A stretch of 31,037 nt of DNA, taken from assembly GCA_023424865.1 (NCBI GenBank), contig JAFADM010000593.1, positions 1-31,037 on the forward strand, in the 5' to 3' direction. The stretch comes from Bacillota bacterium (GTDB taxonomy: Bacteria > Bacillota_A > Clostridia > DSM-8532). The notes below the pieces were generated by a model that was not told the origin of the DNA, did not search any database, and saw only the letters and a list, made by a program, of their open reading frames with translations. The translations under genes and the position numbers were made by a program. Positions 6,353 to 18,100 of this stretch are shown here, one piece after another (position 1 is the first letter of the stretch; the number at the start of each line of letters is the position of its first letter).

Positions 6353-9300
6353 ATGAGTACGAAAGAGAGCCTTGATGCTTTCCATCCCATAGTAAAAGAA
6401 TGGTTTTTAAGCGAGCTGGGCGAGCCGAGCCTTCCCCAGCTTGAGGGCTGGCCGGAAATACAGGCCGGGCGCAGCGTACTCCTATGCGCACCTACAGGCG
6501 CGGGTAAAACTCTGGCCGCCTTTTTGGAAAGCCTTGATCGGCTTTTGAAGCTGGGTCTTGATAATCATTTGCCTCAGGGTGTTTTTATCCTCTATGTTTC
6601 TCCGCTTAAAGCTCTGAACAACGATATTTATAAAAACCTCGAGGTGCCTTTGGAGGGTATCCGCAGAAGGTGTGAGAACGCGGGTCTGAGCTTTCCGGAA
6701 ATTACAAAAGCCGTTAGAACGGGAGATACACCTCAGGCGGAGCGGCAAAAAATGCTGAAAAAGCCTCCCCATATCCTTATCACCACCCCGGAATCCCTTT
6801 ATCTGATGCTTACCTCAAAAAAATCCTGCGAAATTCTTAAAAACACAAAGTATCTCATTGTGGATGAAATTCACACCATGCTGGGAACGAAAAGGGGTGT
6901 GCATCTGGCCCTCTCCCTTGAAAGGCTTCAGGCCCTGGCCGATAAGGAACTTGTTCGTATCGGCCTTTCCGCAACCGTACATCCGCTGGAGGCTGCTGTA
7001 AGCTATCTGGGGGGACTGAAAAAAGAGGAGGGCGGGCCCCAGCCCCGGCCTGTTACACTGGTTTCTCCCATTATGGAACGAGCTAAGGAGCTGTCCATTT
7101 ATATGCCTGTTGCGGATTTCAGAAGCTTGGAAACGGGCACCATATGGCCCGAAATTTACGAGAGCCTCTATAAGCTGGCCTGTGCACATGAAACCACCAT
7201 TGTCTTTGTCAACAACCGGGCAGTGGCGGAGAAGGTTGCGGCCAACCTTAACAGCCTGGCGGGAGAGGAATTTTGCATGCCCCACCACGGCAGTCTCTCA
7301 AGGCACCGCCGTCTGGAGGTGGAGGACCAATTCAAAAAGGGACGGCTTAAATGCATCATCGCCACCTCCACTCTGGAGTTGGGAATAGATATCGGTTCCA
7401 TTGACCTTATGGTTCAGGTGGCTGCTCCCCTAACCGTTTCAGGGGGGCTTCAGCGTCTGGGCCGCGCAGGACACCGGCTTAATGCCGTAAGTATGGGACG
7501 CATAATCCCAAAAACCCGGACAGACCTTCTCAAAAGCGTCTTTATGGCCCAGGAGATGCTGGCCGGACGGCTGGAGGAGGAAAAAATCCCCGAAAACAGC
7601 CTGGATATTCTGGCTCAGCATATTGTTTCCATGTGCTGCCAAAAAAGCTGGTCTGAGGAAGAATTGCTGGAGGTTATCCGGGGAGCCTGGTCCTACCGGC
7701 GGCTTCCCGAATCGGATTTTAAAAGCGTCCTGGCTATGCTGGCCGGGGATTACGAGCATCTCGAGGATATACCGGCCAAGCCCCGCATTGTATGGGACAG
7801 AGTAAACCACACGCTGGAAGGTGCGTCCTACAGTAAAATGCTGGCTGTCAACAGCGGAGGCACCATTCCGGACAGAGGCTATTTCTCCGTGATGCTGGCG
7901 GATCACAAAACACGGGTAGGCGAGCTTGACGAGGTTTTTGTTTTTGAATCCCGTATTGGGGATCGGTTTATGCTGGGCAATTCGGCATGGAAAATAGAGA
8001 AAATTGAAAAGGACAGGGTGGTGGTCTCTCCCGTCTCCAGTGTCGGGGCAAGAACACCTTTCTGGCAGGGCGACGGTATTGGTTGCGCCTACAATCAGGG
8101 TCAGTCCTACGGCCGGTTTCTTCGGGAGCTGGCGGAAAGCCTGGAGGAAGAGGATTTTGTGGAAGTCCAGGCCCGCTCTCTGCTTATGGATGAAACGGCC
8201 GCTCTTAATATAAAAAATGTCCTTCTGGATCAAATCGATGCCCTTGGCTGTCTTTCCCACGAAAAAAGGATTGTGGTGGAGTATTTAAAGGATGACGTTG
8301 CAGAACAGCGCATTATTCTTCATGCCCATTTCGGCGGCCGGGTCAACAGTGTTCTGGCTATTCTTCTTCAAAAGGCTCTGGAGGATTTGCTGCGATGTCA
8401 GATTTACTGCAGCCACAGCAACGACGTCATTCTGCTTCATGTATACGGTTGTCCCGATTCCCTCACCAATGTTCTCTCACTGCTCTCAGAGGACAGGGTG
8501 GAACAGACACTCATAGAAATGCTTCCCACCACTCCCCGTTTTGCCATGACCTTCAGGTATACGGCCTACAGAGCGCTTATGATGGGCGTCCGGAATATTG
8601 GCCAGCGCCTGCCGCTTTGGGTTCAAAGGCTGCGCTCCGTGGATGCGCTGGAGAACGCGTCAAAATTCAGAGATCATCCCCTTATTGTGGAAACCATGCG
8701 TGAATGCCTGGAATTTGCCTTTGACATACCCAATACCATCCGTGTGTTAAGGCAGATAAGGGAAGGCCAGATTCAAGTTATAGAGAAAAACACCTGGTAT
8801 CCTTCCCCCTTTGCTTCCGAGGTTTTATTGGATTTCAAAGGGTTTATGATGTATATGGAAAAGGCTCCCCATCCCGGAGAAATCAAAAAGCCCTTTATAT
8901 CGGGCATTGAAGCATTGAATCTCAATTACCGTGAGGAAGAGGCTCCCCCCTTCACTTTGGAGGCGGTTAACGAGATCGGGCTTAAAAACAGCGCTCCGGA
9001 AAAGCTCCGGACGGTGGCCTCCTCCCAGGAGCTCCACTCCTTTTTACTCATCTATGGTGACATTCATCCTGATGAAATTCCAAACGATACGATCTCCCAA
9101 TGGCTGGAGCTTTTAATAGCCAATGGCCGGGCTATCCGTTTCATGCCCGGAAGAAAGGGCTCAGGTCTCTATATTGCGGCTGAAGAGGAAGAGCTTTACC
9201 TTGCAGCCGGCAGCTTTAAGCCTTTAGAGGAAGATGAAGAGGCCTTGGAGGAAGGCGGCACCTGGACACCCCAGGAGGCTCTTTCACGTATTGTAAGGCG

Positions 9301-10738
9301 GTTTTCCCGCTACCACAGCCCCTTTTCACTGGAGACGCTTTTGTCCCGCTATGCTTTGTCCCCCGGCATTGCCGATCGTATTCTTTACAATCATCAGGCT
9401 GAGGGTCTTCTCAGAAAAGGTCCTTTGGGTCCCGGCTATAACAGTGCTTATTGCCATATCAAGGTGTATGAAAGTATTTTGCGCAAGGACAGCGCCTTAA
9501 AATCCCAGGCTATTCCAACCCGAAGCGCTTCTTTCTATGCAGGTTTTCTTCCCCTCTGGCAGAAGGTGGGTGATCAAACCGTATCCAAAGAGCAAGCGCT
9601 TCTTGATGTTCTTGGGCAGCTGGAGGGCCTGCCCCTTCCTGTGGAATACTGGGAAACCCTTTTATTCCCCGCCAGAGTGGGCGGATACTCGCCACAGCTT
9701 TTGGATAAGCTTTGCACCTCGGGGAGGATATTCTGGCGCATCCGCCAGGAAGGCACCTCCCCCCTATTGGCCTGGTATCTGTCGGAAAACAACCTTCCCT
9801 CTCTGGAGCCCACCGAGGCTTTATCCCCTTCATTGCCCGAGGACATGGACAATAAGGAAAGTACTCAGCTTATTCTTAGGGTGCTTAAAAGCAAAGGGGC
9901 CTGCTTTACCCATATTCTCTCGGCTCTCACCGGTATTCAGACAAGCCGTCTGTTGGAGCTTCTCGAGGACCTTGTATGGAAGGGTCTGATCGGCAACGAT
10001 TCCTTTTCCTCCATCCGATTTTTCCTTTCCCAGAAGGCGGACAAAAAAGGTTCGGAAAAAGCCCCTGCCCTAAAAGCACGCCGCATCGCCCAGGCCGTTT
10101 CCAGAGGCGAAATGGGGCGTTGGGAGCTTGTCTGGCCCATGGGGGGAAAATCACCGGAAGAGCAGGAAGACCGGCTTTTTAAACGGTACGGCCTTTTATG
10201 CAGGGAAGCAGTGGCACAGGAAAAGTCCCCTTATGGCTGGAATGAGCTGTATGAGTCCTTAAAAAGGAGGGAATACGCAGATAAAATTATGCGGGGGTAT
10301 TTTGCGGAGGGTCTGTCCGGTATCCAGTTCATGCTCCCTGCCGCCTATGCCCTTATGGATGGGCCTTTCGGCTATAAAGTGCTCAATGCCTGCGATCCCG
10401 CCCAAGCCTATGGCAAAATACTTCCCCGAAGCCTAAGCCCCCTGCCCTTCACCACGGTTCCCTCGACAGCTCTTGTTCTGAGGGAGGGAATACCGGCAGC
10501 CGTATTTGAAAAATACGGGGAGCGCATAATCTACGAGGGTGCCACCGATGCGCTTGGCGATATTCTTGATACTTTTGTAAAAGCCTTTCGCAGCGGGAGG
10601 ATTTGGCCTGATCGCAAGAAAATTCTTGTCAAGGAATGGCCGGAATCCCAGGAGGAAACGTCAAGCCTCATGGAAGCTCTAAGCCTTGCCGGATTTAAAA
10701 GAGAAATTATGAGGATGGTGCTCTGGCGACAGCCTTAA
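6353..10738 (+). CDS. lhr: Large ATP-dependent helicase of the Lhr family
   Basis: At 1461 residues this is close to bacterial Lhr (E. coli Lhr is about 1538). The two RecA-like lobes are intact: Walker A APTGAGKT with K52, motif Ia-type SPLKALNND near 83, TTPES near 144, DEIH at 171-174, SAT at 206-208 and motif VI QRLGRAGHR near 368-376. Then come the winged-helix and Lhr-core beta-rich segments (for example GTIPDRGYFSV near 500) and a long C-terminal region of winged-helix-like folds. Lhr proteins translocate on single-stranded DNA 3' to 5', unwind DNA or RNA-DNA hybrids, and are linked to DNA repair. The ATG follows AGGGAG by about 7 nt. No frameshift is seen. Its stop at 10738 faces the convergent PAS kinase with only 24 nt between. 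A repair nuclease or MPE partner gene, sometimes next to lhr-like genes, is absent here. Confidence 0.92.
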   Translation: MSTKESLDAFHPIVKEWFLSELGEPSLPQLEGWPEIQAGRSVLLCAPTGAGKTLAAFLESLDRLLKLGLDNHLPQGVFILYVSPLKALNNDIYKNLEVPLEGIRRRCENAGLSFPEITKAVRTGDTPQAERQKMLKKPPHILITTPESLYLMLTSKKSCEILKNTKYLIVDEIHTMLGTKRGVHLALSLERLQALADKELVRIGLSATVHPLEAAVSYLGGLKKEEGGPQPRPVTLVSPIMERAKELSIYMPVADFRSLETGTIWPEIYESLYKLACAHETTIVFVNNRAVAEKVAANLNSLAGEEFCMPHHGSLSRHRRLEVEDQFKKGRLKCIIATSTLELGIDIGSIDLMVQVAAPLTVSGGLQRLGRAGHRLNAVSMGRIIPKTRTDLLKSVFMAQEMLAGRLEEEKIPENSLDILAQHIVSMCCQKSWSEEELLEVIRGAWSYRRLPESDFKSVLAMLAGDYEHLEDIPAKPRIVWDRVNHTLEGASYSKMLAVNSGGTIPDRGYFSVMLADHKTRVGELDEVFVFESRIGDRFMLGNSAWKIEKIEKDRVVVSPVSSVGARTPFWQGDGIGCAYNQGQSYGRFLRELAESLEEEDFVEVQARSLLMDETAALNIKNVLLDQIDALGCLSHEKRIVVEYLKDDVAEQRIILHAHFGGRVNSVLAILLQKALEDLLRCQIYCSHSNDVILLHVYGCPDSLTNVLSLLSEDRVEQTLIEMLPTTPRFAMTFRYTAYRALMMGVRNIGQRLPLWVQRLRSVDALENASKFRDHPLIVETMRECLEFAFDIPNTIRVLRQIREGQIQVIEKNTWYPSPFASEVLLDFKGFMMYMEKAPHPGEIKKPFISGIEALNLNYREEEAPPFTLEAVNEIGLKNSAPEKLRTVASSQELHSFLLIYGDIHPDEIPNDTISQWLELLIANGRAIRFMPGRKGSGLYIAAEEEELYLAAGSFKPLEEDEEALEEGGTWTPQEALSRIVRRFSRYHSPFSLETLLSRYALSPGIADRILYNHQAEGLLRKGPLGPGYNSAYCHIKVYESILRKDSALKSQAIPTRSASFYAGFLPLWQKVGDQTVSKEQALLDVLGQLEGLPLPVEYWETLLFPARVGGYSPQLLDKLCTSGRIFWRIRQEGTSPLLAWYLSENNLPSLEPTEALSPSLPEDMDNKESTQLILRVLKSKGACFTHILSALTGIQTSRLLELLEDLVWKGLIGNDSFSSIRFFLSQKADKKGSEKAPALKARRIAQAVSRGEMGRWELVWPMGGKSPEEQEDRLFKRYGLLCREAVAQEKSPYGWNELYESLKRREYADKIMRGYFAEGLSGIQFMLPAAYALMDGPFGYKVLNACDPAQAYGKILPRSLSPLPFTTVPSTALVLREGIPAAVFEKYGERIIYEGATDALGDILDTFVKAFRSGRIWPDRKKILVKEWPESQEETSSLMEALSLAGFKREIMRMVLWRQP

Positions 10739-10762
10739 ACGCCTTAACTCCTTATGACAGGA

Positions 10763-11923
10763 TTATGACAGGAGACCGGGTTCAGGCAAATCGGGCAATC
10801 CAAGGAAAAAGGTGGTGCCTGTTTTTTTCCGGGAAAAGAAACGGACATAGCCTCCCAGATACTTTTCGCCTATGAGCTTCATACCGTAGGTTCCAAGCCC
10901 CCGGCCCTCGCCCTTGGTTGAAAAGGATCTTTTAAAAATTTGCAATTGTATATCTCTGGGGATCCACTGCCCGTTGCTGACGGATAATTCAACAAAGCTA
11001 CCCTTACGGAGTGCGGAAACAAGAATCAAGCCGGCTTCAGAAGCCTCCACCGCATTTTTCAGCATATTGTTCATCATCCTGCGAACAAGTACCACATCGC
11101 TTGACAGTACCAAATCCATAGGACAGGTCAGGCAAAAGCTGTTCCGGTTAGTGTCGTCCCTTTCATAAACACCGATGAGCTTCTCAAGTACCTCTCTTAC
11201 GGAGAACAGTGCGGGGGTGACGGCCAATTCGCCGTGCTCGGCTGCGAGCAAATCCTTCTGGTTTTTAATTTCATCCAAAAGCACCGCGGCAGTTTCATCC
11301 ACACAGGCCGACAGCTCCTTGAGCTCCTCCGGATTCCCCGTCCCCTTCATGATTTCAACCAGCCCCTTAAGGGCACCCGAGGTGTTCAATAAATCATGAA
11401 AAAAGACCTGTTCAATTGCCCTTTTTCTTTTTTCCACACTGATATCTCTTATGGTAAAGAGTATGTACTCCTCGTCAACACCAACTGCCGGTACGGCATG
11501 AACCATAAGCTCCATGGACATAGGCCCCTTTTCGCCGCTTACCGTAATAAGGCATTCCTTTTCCACCTTGGACTTGGTTTTCTGAGATTCCAAAATGGCT
11601 AAAACGGCACCGCAAACACTGCAGTATTCCGTTGTTCCGCAGCCTCCCTCCAGACGCTCCGAGTGAATGCATTTAAAGAGCTCCCCCGGCCTGAGGCCAA
11701 GAAGCTCATCTCCGGAAGGAATACCCAGAATTTCCAGCAGCCTTCGATTGGAATAAATAACTTGCCTGTATTTATTTAAAACCAGCATAACATAGGGCAT
11801 AATGCTAAATAGATGTGCTGCGGCGCTGCTCCCGACAGTTTGGGCCTGGCCCAGCACCCCATCCCTGTTCAGTCTGGCTGCAGGTGCAAATTGGGTACTG
11901 AATTCCAACAATTCACCTTCCAC
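10763..11923 (-). CDS. Soluble PAS-domain sensor histidine kinase with a four-cysteine motif
   Basis: A cytosolic kinase of 386 residues from the chosen GTG at 11923, which has GTAAAGGGGG 7 nt upstream. The frame is open to a TTG at 11977, and an ATG lies at 11944, but both have poorer ribosome binding sites. An N-terminal PAS domain (about 35-160) contains four cysteines at 85, 95, 101 and 104 in CIHSERLEGGCGTTEYCSVC, a pattern I recall from other bacterial PAS kinases; it may bind a metal, Fe-S cluster or cofactor, or sense redox. The H-box is FFHDLLN with H176, the N-box is NNMLKNAVEAS, and a G-box (GEGRGLGTYGMKLI) follows, so the kinase looks active. No response regulator is adjacent. It is transcribed away from the surface-protein gene terminator at 12081-12110 and should have its own promoter in 11924-12080, where no strong box stands out. 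Confidence 0.85.
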   Translation of the reverse strand: MEGELLEFSTQFAPAARLNRDGVLGQAQTVGSSAAAHLFSIMPYVMLVLNKYRQVIYSNRRLLEILGIPSGDELLGLRPGELFKCIHSERLEGGCGTTEYCSVCGAVLAILESQKTKSKVEKECLITVSGEKGPMSMELMVHAVPAVGVDEEYILFTIRDISVEKRKRAIEQVFFHDLLNTSGALKGLVEIMKGTGNPEELKELSACVDETAAVLLDEIKNQKDLLAAEHGELAVTPALFSVREVLEKLIGVYERDDTNRNSFCLTCPMDLVLSSDVVLVRRMMNNMLKNAVEASEAGLILVSALRKGSFVELSVSNGQWIPRDIQLQIFKRSFSTKGEGRGLGTYGMKLIGEKYLGGYVRFFSRKKTGTTFFLGLPDLPEPGLLS

Positions 11924-12080
11924 CGTCCATCCCCCTTTACACATAAACCGGTTGATTTCCTGTACCGGTAATTGCAACTTATTATCAATAATGTCTGGAA
12001 CCCTTTATTAACACTATTATATCGTATTCCCGCCCTTAAGAATTGAAAAATTTTTACAAACAGACAAGGTTCTTTTTAGT

Positions 12081-12110
12081 AAAAACCCCCTGACAGATTC
12101 TGTCAGGGGG
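12081..12110 (-). terminator. Strong intrinsic terminator of the SLH surface-protein gene
   Basis: CCCCCTGACAG and CTGTCAGGGGG (12086-12110) form a perfect 11-bp stem with a 3-nt loop. Read on the minus strand it is followed by TTTTT (12085-12081), about 45 nt after the stop of the surface-protein gene. It separates that gene from the PAS kinase downstream. Confidence 0.92.
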
Positions 12111-12154
12111 ACTTAAGAAATATCTTTCAGCTGTTAATTCGAGTAGTTTATACT

Positions 12155-15100
12155 TTATTTTGTAAGTATATTGTATAGAAGCTGTGCCGCCTGGGCTCTG
12201 TCTGAGCCGGCCGTGGGAAGGATAAGCTTTTCCTTGCCGTTACCGTTTACCACGCCGGTGGAGATAAAATAGCTGACAGGTTCAACGGCATAGGAGGACA
12301 GGCTTCCAGCATCCTTGAAATCGGAAAGTCCTCTCCCCAGATGGGTATCAGGCAGAAGCTCCAGCTTCTCAAGCGCACGGTAGAACATAACGAACAGATC
12401 CTGCCGGCTGATTTTCTCATCCGGTGCAAACCGGTTGCCGCCTACACCGTAGGACAATCCCAGTCTCTTGGCGGTGGCAAGATAAGCCTCATAGTCCTTT
12501 CCTGCCGCATCCGAGAAATTATCGGTTATTGACCCATCGGGGGTAATGCCCAGGCTCTTCATAAGAAGGACCATGAATTCACCCCGGGTAATGCCTTCCG
12601 TGGGCTTAAAGGGCTTATCGGCCGTGATAATGCTTCTGGCGGCCAAATAGTCCACGGCATTCTTGTACCATGCACCAGATGCCACATCGCTTAAGGACAC
12701 GGGATTGGACTTTACCTCGAAGGTACCCGTCCCAGGCGAGTAGATGATAATAGCCTTGGTTTGAGCATCATAACGGCTTCTGGGAAGCAGAACAGTCTTT
12801 CCGTCGTCGGCTTTAAGCGTGGCTGCCAGGGTTCCTTCCACTTCGCCCGACTTGGGTGTATAGGGCAGAGAAAGGAGAAGGGGATTGAGGTAATCGTTAT
12901 AGGCCAGAGCCTTTCCGTCCACCTTGATTTCCAGCACCAGGCTTCCGGCTTTCAGACTGACGGCGGCTTTGCTTCCGGAGGTCAGCTTCTTGTAAGCTTC
13001 TCCCTGGAAGGTGACCTTGCCGATTCCGGGTACGGACAGGGTCAGGCCCGTGGTACCGGCAGGAAACCACCCGGTAGTCAATTCCAGGGTTATACCCTTG
13101 GAATCCTTGGGAATTCCGGTAAAGTCAATGGTTCGAACGCCCTTGGTGTCAGCTTTTGAAATAAGCTCCAGCTGAGCTTTGGTCGGCGTAAAGATATAGG
13201 TTTTATTGCTACCCTCAATGGCGGTAAGCGTCACATTTCCCAGTGTTACCTGTACGCCCGGCACAGCACCTCCTCCTGAGGTTGACGGGGTGGAGGGATT
13301 GGTTGGTGTTGTGGGATCTGTTGGGTCGGTGGGATCTGTCGGGTCGGTGGGATCCCCTGCAAGAACAGTAATTTTTACCGTTAGAGTGAGGGTGCCTGCT
13401 TTTACGGTAATGTCCGTTTCGCCCTTGGCAATTGCCGTTACCTTGCCGGAAGCATCCACGGTGGCTACGGAGGTATTGCCGGAGGACCATACCAGGACAC
13501 CTCTGTTTATCGCATCCTCAGGCCCTGTCCGGGCGGCTAAAGTCTCACTTTCTCCCGCCTTGAGGCTCAGTGTGTCCTTATTGACAGAAAGGGCTTCCAC
13601 AAGGGTTTGGGGTGTCAATGCAAAATTCACATCGGTGCGGGGCGGAGGAATGGTAATGGAGCGCAAGGCCGCGGCATTTCCTTCATCCGTAGTGGCAAAG
13701 GGCTGGTATCCGTCCTTAAAGGCGCGTACACGGTATTCACCCGCAGGCACCATCCAGCCGTAATAGCCGGATTCGTCGGTAGTCTGAGGATTAACCTGGC
13801 CATAGAGCTCTGCATCCCATACCTCCCAGACCGGTTCTTCCCCTTGCGCAGCAGTATTGACCTCGCAGATAACCGTCACACCGGGCAGCTTGAGTCCGGT
13901 TTCCTCATCGGTAACATAACCGCTGGGGTCAACAAGAATGGTTACTTCGGCGATGACATAAGTCAGGGTGCGTCCGTCGGTGGTTTTGACGGTGGCGGTA
14001 ATGGTTTTAAGTCCTGCTCCGCTCCAGCCTGAAAGCTTGGCCGACCAGCTGTTTCCGCTCTTTTGGGCGGTATAGGCTCTGTCGGAGAAATGATAGTCGA
14101 CGCTTTGTATAAGCTGATTGTTCTCGAAGCTTGCGGAAAGGTTAATATCAACGCCGTTTAAACCGGTGTCGACCCATGCCGAGAAGGCTCTGACACCAAT
14201 AAAGTGGTTTACCGGCAAATCATAGGCTCCGAGGTTTTCCACTCTCACGGAGCTAAGGGTTATGGGCTGCTGCGCAGCCTCCACCGTGAGAACCTGGGAT
14301 CTTTGGGTAACCGTTTCGCTTCCCGAGGTTTTTGTCACCTCCGCCACCAGCTCATGGCTGCCGGAGGTGAGGGTAAGCTCCGCTGAAAACCAGCGTCCAT
14401 TGGGTTTTACAACGGTTACCGTGTTCTCCGTAAGATTTCTTAAAAGAACAACGGTATCCTGTGAGGCTTCTCCGTAAACCTTGAACTTATCACCGGCTTT
14501 GACGGCTCCGGGACCGCTTAAGGTAACGGCAACCACTTCTGCTCCTGCGCTTGAGAGTCCAAAGCTTTCGCCGCCCAGACTAACGGTGACAGGAATCAGA
14601 AGGCTTGTTGCGCTGACACTTCCGCTGACAGTGACATTGAAGCGGTATTCGCCTTTTTCACCGGGCTTAAGCGTAACATCTGACCGGGCTTTGGAATTGC
14701 CGGCAGCGGCGGTAAGGGCGGTTCCGGCGGGAAGGGCCGCGTCAAAGGAAGCCACAACCGTCTGATTGCCATTGTTCTGATATCTTACGGTAATGTCAAA
14801 ATTATCTCCTGCTTTCACAACGGATTTGCTTAAGACTACCTCGTTGCCTGTACCGGTAAACACCTGAGAGCTCTTTGTAGGCGTTGTCAGGGTAATATCG
14901 GCCAGGGACATTCTTCCTCCGCTTTCAAAAGCTTGAGGAACCGTAAAGTCTTTCGTTGCCTTTGTTTTATCAAACAGAGGGTAGGTACTGTTGCCGTTTA
15001 CCACCCAATTGACCCTTACAGTGTAGGTTCCTGCTTTTTTAACCACACTGTCGAAGTGATAGCCTTCATTTCCGGTGGCATACACCGAGGCCAGGCTTCT

Positions 15101-18100
15101 TCCGGCAGAATCCAGAAGCTCCACATGAGCCTTATAGGCGGCGCTGCCGTCCATGAGCACCTTGCCGGTTATGGAAAGGCCGCGGGAAACCGTGAAATTA
15201 ACACCGGTTACCGAAGCACCGTCAATTTCCACCGTTTGCGGGTTGGATTGAGGCTCCAGCGTGAAATACCTGCCGTTGCCCTCCACTGCCAGGGTATAGG
15301 TTCCGTCCTTCAGTCCCGTAATGGTGTAATTGCCGGAAGCATCGGTATAGCCCCAGGCACTGGACGAATTATCGGCGGGCTTTGCTTCAACCCACAGTCC
15401 GGCCACTCCCTGCTGGGATGCGCCAACCGTTTCGGTTAACCGGCCCTTAAGGGTATAGGTGACAGGTACAACAAAGGTTTTATCCACAGGAAGCTTTCCT
15501 ACGGAAACCTCCTCAAAAACCGAATAGCCCTGATAGGATACGGTAATGAGGTAGGGTGATCCGGCAGTTAAAGTACGCACGTCAAAGCCGGTTCCGGTAT
15601 TGCTTCCCGTACTTGCAGCCGATTGATAATCACCTGTTGAATAGCCGGAAACCTGCACGGCCGCACCCTGAAGAGGATTACCGTTTTGATCCTTTACAAA
15701 GACCGTGAGCTTCTGGGTGCTGTACCTGGAGCCAAAGACCAGGGTTTTGGCGCCTCCGGTAACGCTGTTCACAGTAAACACTTCATTTAGATGAGTAAAA
15801 AGCGGATTGCCGGAAATAGAAGTCATTTTATACTCTCCGGCTCCAAGAGCAACCGTAAAGCTTCCGGTGGCATCGGTCTTCACACCTTTAATTTTTTCCT
15901 TATTGCCGTCGTTTCTGTAAATTTCCACGTCCACAAGGGCGGCAGGAAGAGCCGACGCGCCTGTACCGTAGCTGAGGGTAAACTTTATTTCTTTTGCAAC
16001 AGTTACTAAAGTGGTACCGGTTATTTTTCCGTCGGAGCTGGCTGCGGTAACGGTTGCAGTTCCCAGGCCCACCGCTTTCACAAGGCCATTTGCATCAACG
16101 GCAGCCACACTCTTATTGCTGCTGGTATAGGTAAGGGTCTTGTCGGTGGCATTAGCAGGCTCAATGGAGGCAGTGAGGGTTTTGCTTTCTCCTGCCAGAA
16201 GCGTCAGCCTGGAAAGATTCATGATGATTTTTGTTACAGGAACAAAGAGGCCGCTGACGGACATACCGGTCTGTACCCTGGAAAGAACATTTCCGCCGTC
16301 CTTTACCTCAACTGTGAGAACATAATCCTTATCCGTAATGGACTGAGATCTTTCAATGACAACCACCCAGCCGGAATTGAGAATACTGCCCTTTAAGGTA
16401 AACGTATTAATAACACCGTCGTCCAGATAGGCGGTAAGGGTGTAGTCCTTATTCCCCTCAAAGGGTGCGCTGCCCTCTGCCTTTTTGGCAACAAGCAGCA
16501 GAGGAGCGTTCTCCTCTTCGTTTTCGGAGCTGTAAAAGAGCTTGCCGTCCACCACATACTTTTCGTTTACAACGGGTACGGCGGTGTTATCGGAATAGGC
16601 AAGCTTTGCGATACTGATTTGAAAAACAGGCTCACTCACCGTAACCTGAACCGTATCGGAGGCGTTAGGGTTGGCAAGGCTTCGTACGGTAACGACAGCC
16701 GTTCCCGGAGCTATGGCGGACACAACGCCGTTTTTATCCACCTTTGCAGCAGACGGATTATCCGAGGTCCAGCTAAGGCCCTGATCCGACGCATCACCGG
16801 GCAGTATGGCAGCGCTCAGTGCTTCCTGTGCCCCCTGGGACAGGGTAAGAGCTTCCTTATTAAGCGTCACGCTGTCCACTTCGATATAGTCGCTGCTTTC
16901 TTCCACACTGTAATTAAGTAGGCTGCCTACAAGCTTGCCGTTTACCGTAAAGAAGAAATCGTATTTCCCCTTTAAACCGGCCACATCCTCGCTTTTAAAG
17001 GTATAAACCTCCTGGTTTGCGGTTACGCGCTTTTTAATCATATTCAATACGGCAAGGGGAGCGGTATCCTTGGGAGTGGAGGTGCTGTAAATAGCCCCCT
17101 GAACCACTGCGCCTTCGGGCAAGCTGCCAAGCTCGGCACCCCCAAAGGGCGGATCTCCCTCCGGATAGTCATTCACCCAGGCATAACCCATATGGCATTC
17201 TGTTAAAAGAGGAACCAGGGTATTCAGATACCCTTCAACCTCATAAGCCGGGTCGGAGAAGGAATGAAGGGGCAGGCCGTTATAGGTCACCTTAACACTG
17301 TAATAGGCGGAAGTAAAGCTCCCCGGCAGCTTTGCGGCTGCACGGACAGAAGTGCCGGAGGCTCCCTCTGTCGCGGTTATCTCCAATTCCGACAGCGGGA
17401 TGGCGTTACCCTGCAAATCCGTAACGGAAAGGCCTGCCTTGGAGGTATCAAGCGCCTCGGTGGTAACAAGTGTGGTTTCCGCCGAAAGCCTGTCAAAATC
17501 GGTGCGAACATATGTAAAATCGCCATAGGCCACGCCTGAGCTCAGGATAAACACCTGCAATACCGTGGCGGTATTCCCGTCCTCCGCGTTTATCAGCTTT
17601 ACAATATAGCGGCCGCCGGGAAGTCCCTCAGGAAGGATAAGGCCGGCTGAAACGGGCGTATAGGAAAATTCCTGCTGGCCTTCATCTGTCTCTAGGCTTC
17701 GGGTAACCGGGTCCCCCAGGGTTATGGCATCCCCTGTAACCACATAAACCGGCGGAGAATCCTCGCCGTTCTGTGTGTTAACCAACCCTATTTCGGGGCT
17801 TGTGCCTGTGAGGCTGCTAAGAGCCAGAAAGGAAAGAGGGAAGTCTGCCGGTAGCTCGCCTCCGGCCAGGTAGTTGTTTGGAGCATTGATCTCCAGAACC
17901 GGGGCAGGCCCCTGAGAGGATTCGTCGCGGATAAAGCCCTTATCATTGACGGAAAGAGCGATAAAATCCGTTTCCCACTCATTGTAATCATTCATATCCT
18001 CATTCCAGTTGTAGACTCGGATTTCACCATAATCGTATTGGTAAAATTTAACTGTTTCACCTCTGCTGTCCTTGAATACAACATGCATCCGTTCCGCAGC

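Noticed and set aside
7439..8260. 273-codon open frame on the minus strand
   Set aside because: It lies wholly inside the well-conserved Lhr helicase on the other strand, and its translation has no recognisable fold or ribosome binding site.
10740..10775. Tandem TATGACAGGA repeat at the convergent ends of the helicase and PAS kinase genes
   Set aside because: Only two short copies, partly coding, with no stem-loop or T-run; most likely chance.
13311..13355. Possible CRISPR array
   Set aside because: The units are directly adjacent with no spacers, and they are in-frame coding repeats.
13206..13763. 185-codon plus-strand frame with Val/Gly/Ser repeats
   Set aside because: Antisense shadow of the Ig-like and DPT linker part of the surface protein; its repeats come from the 18-bp tandem units.
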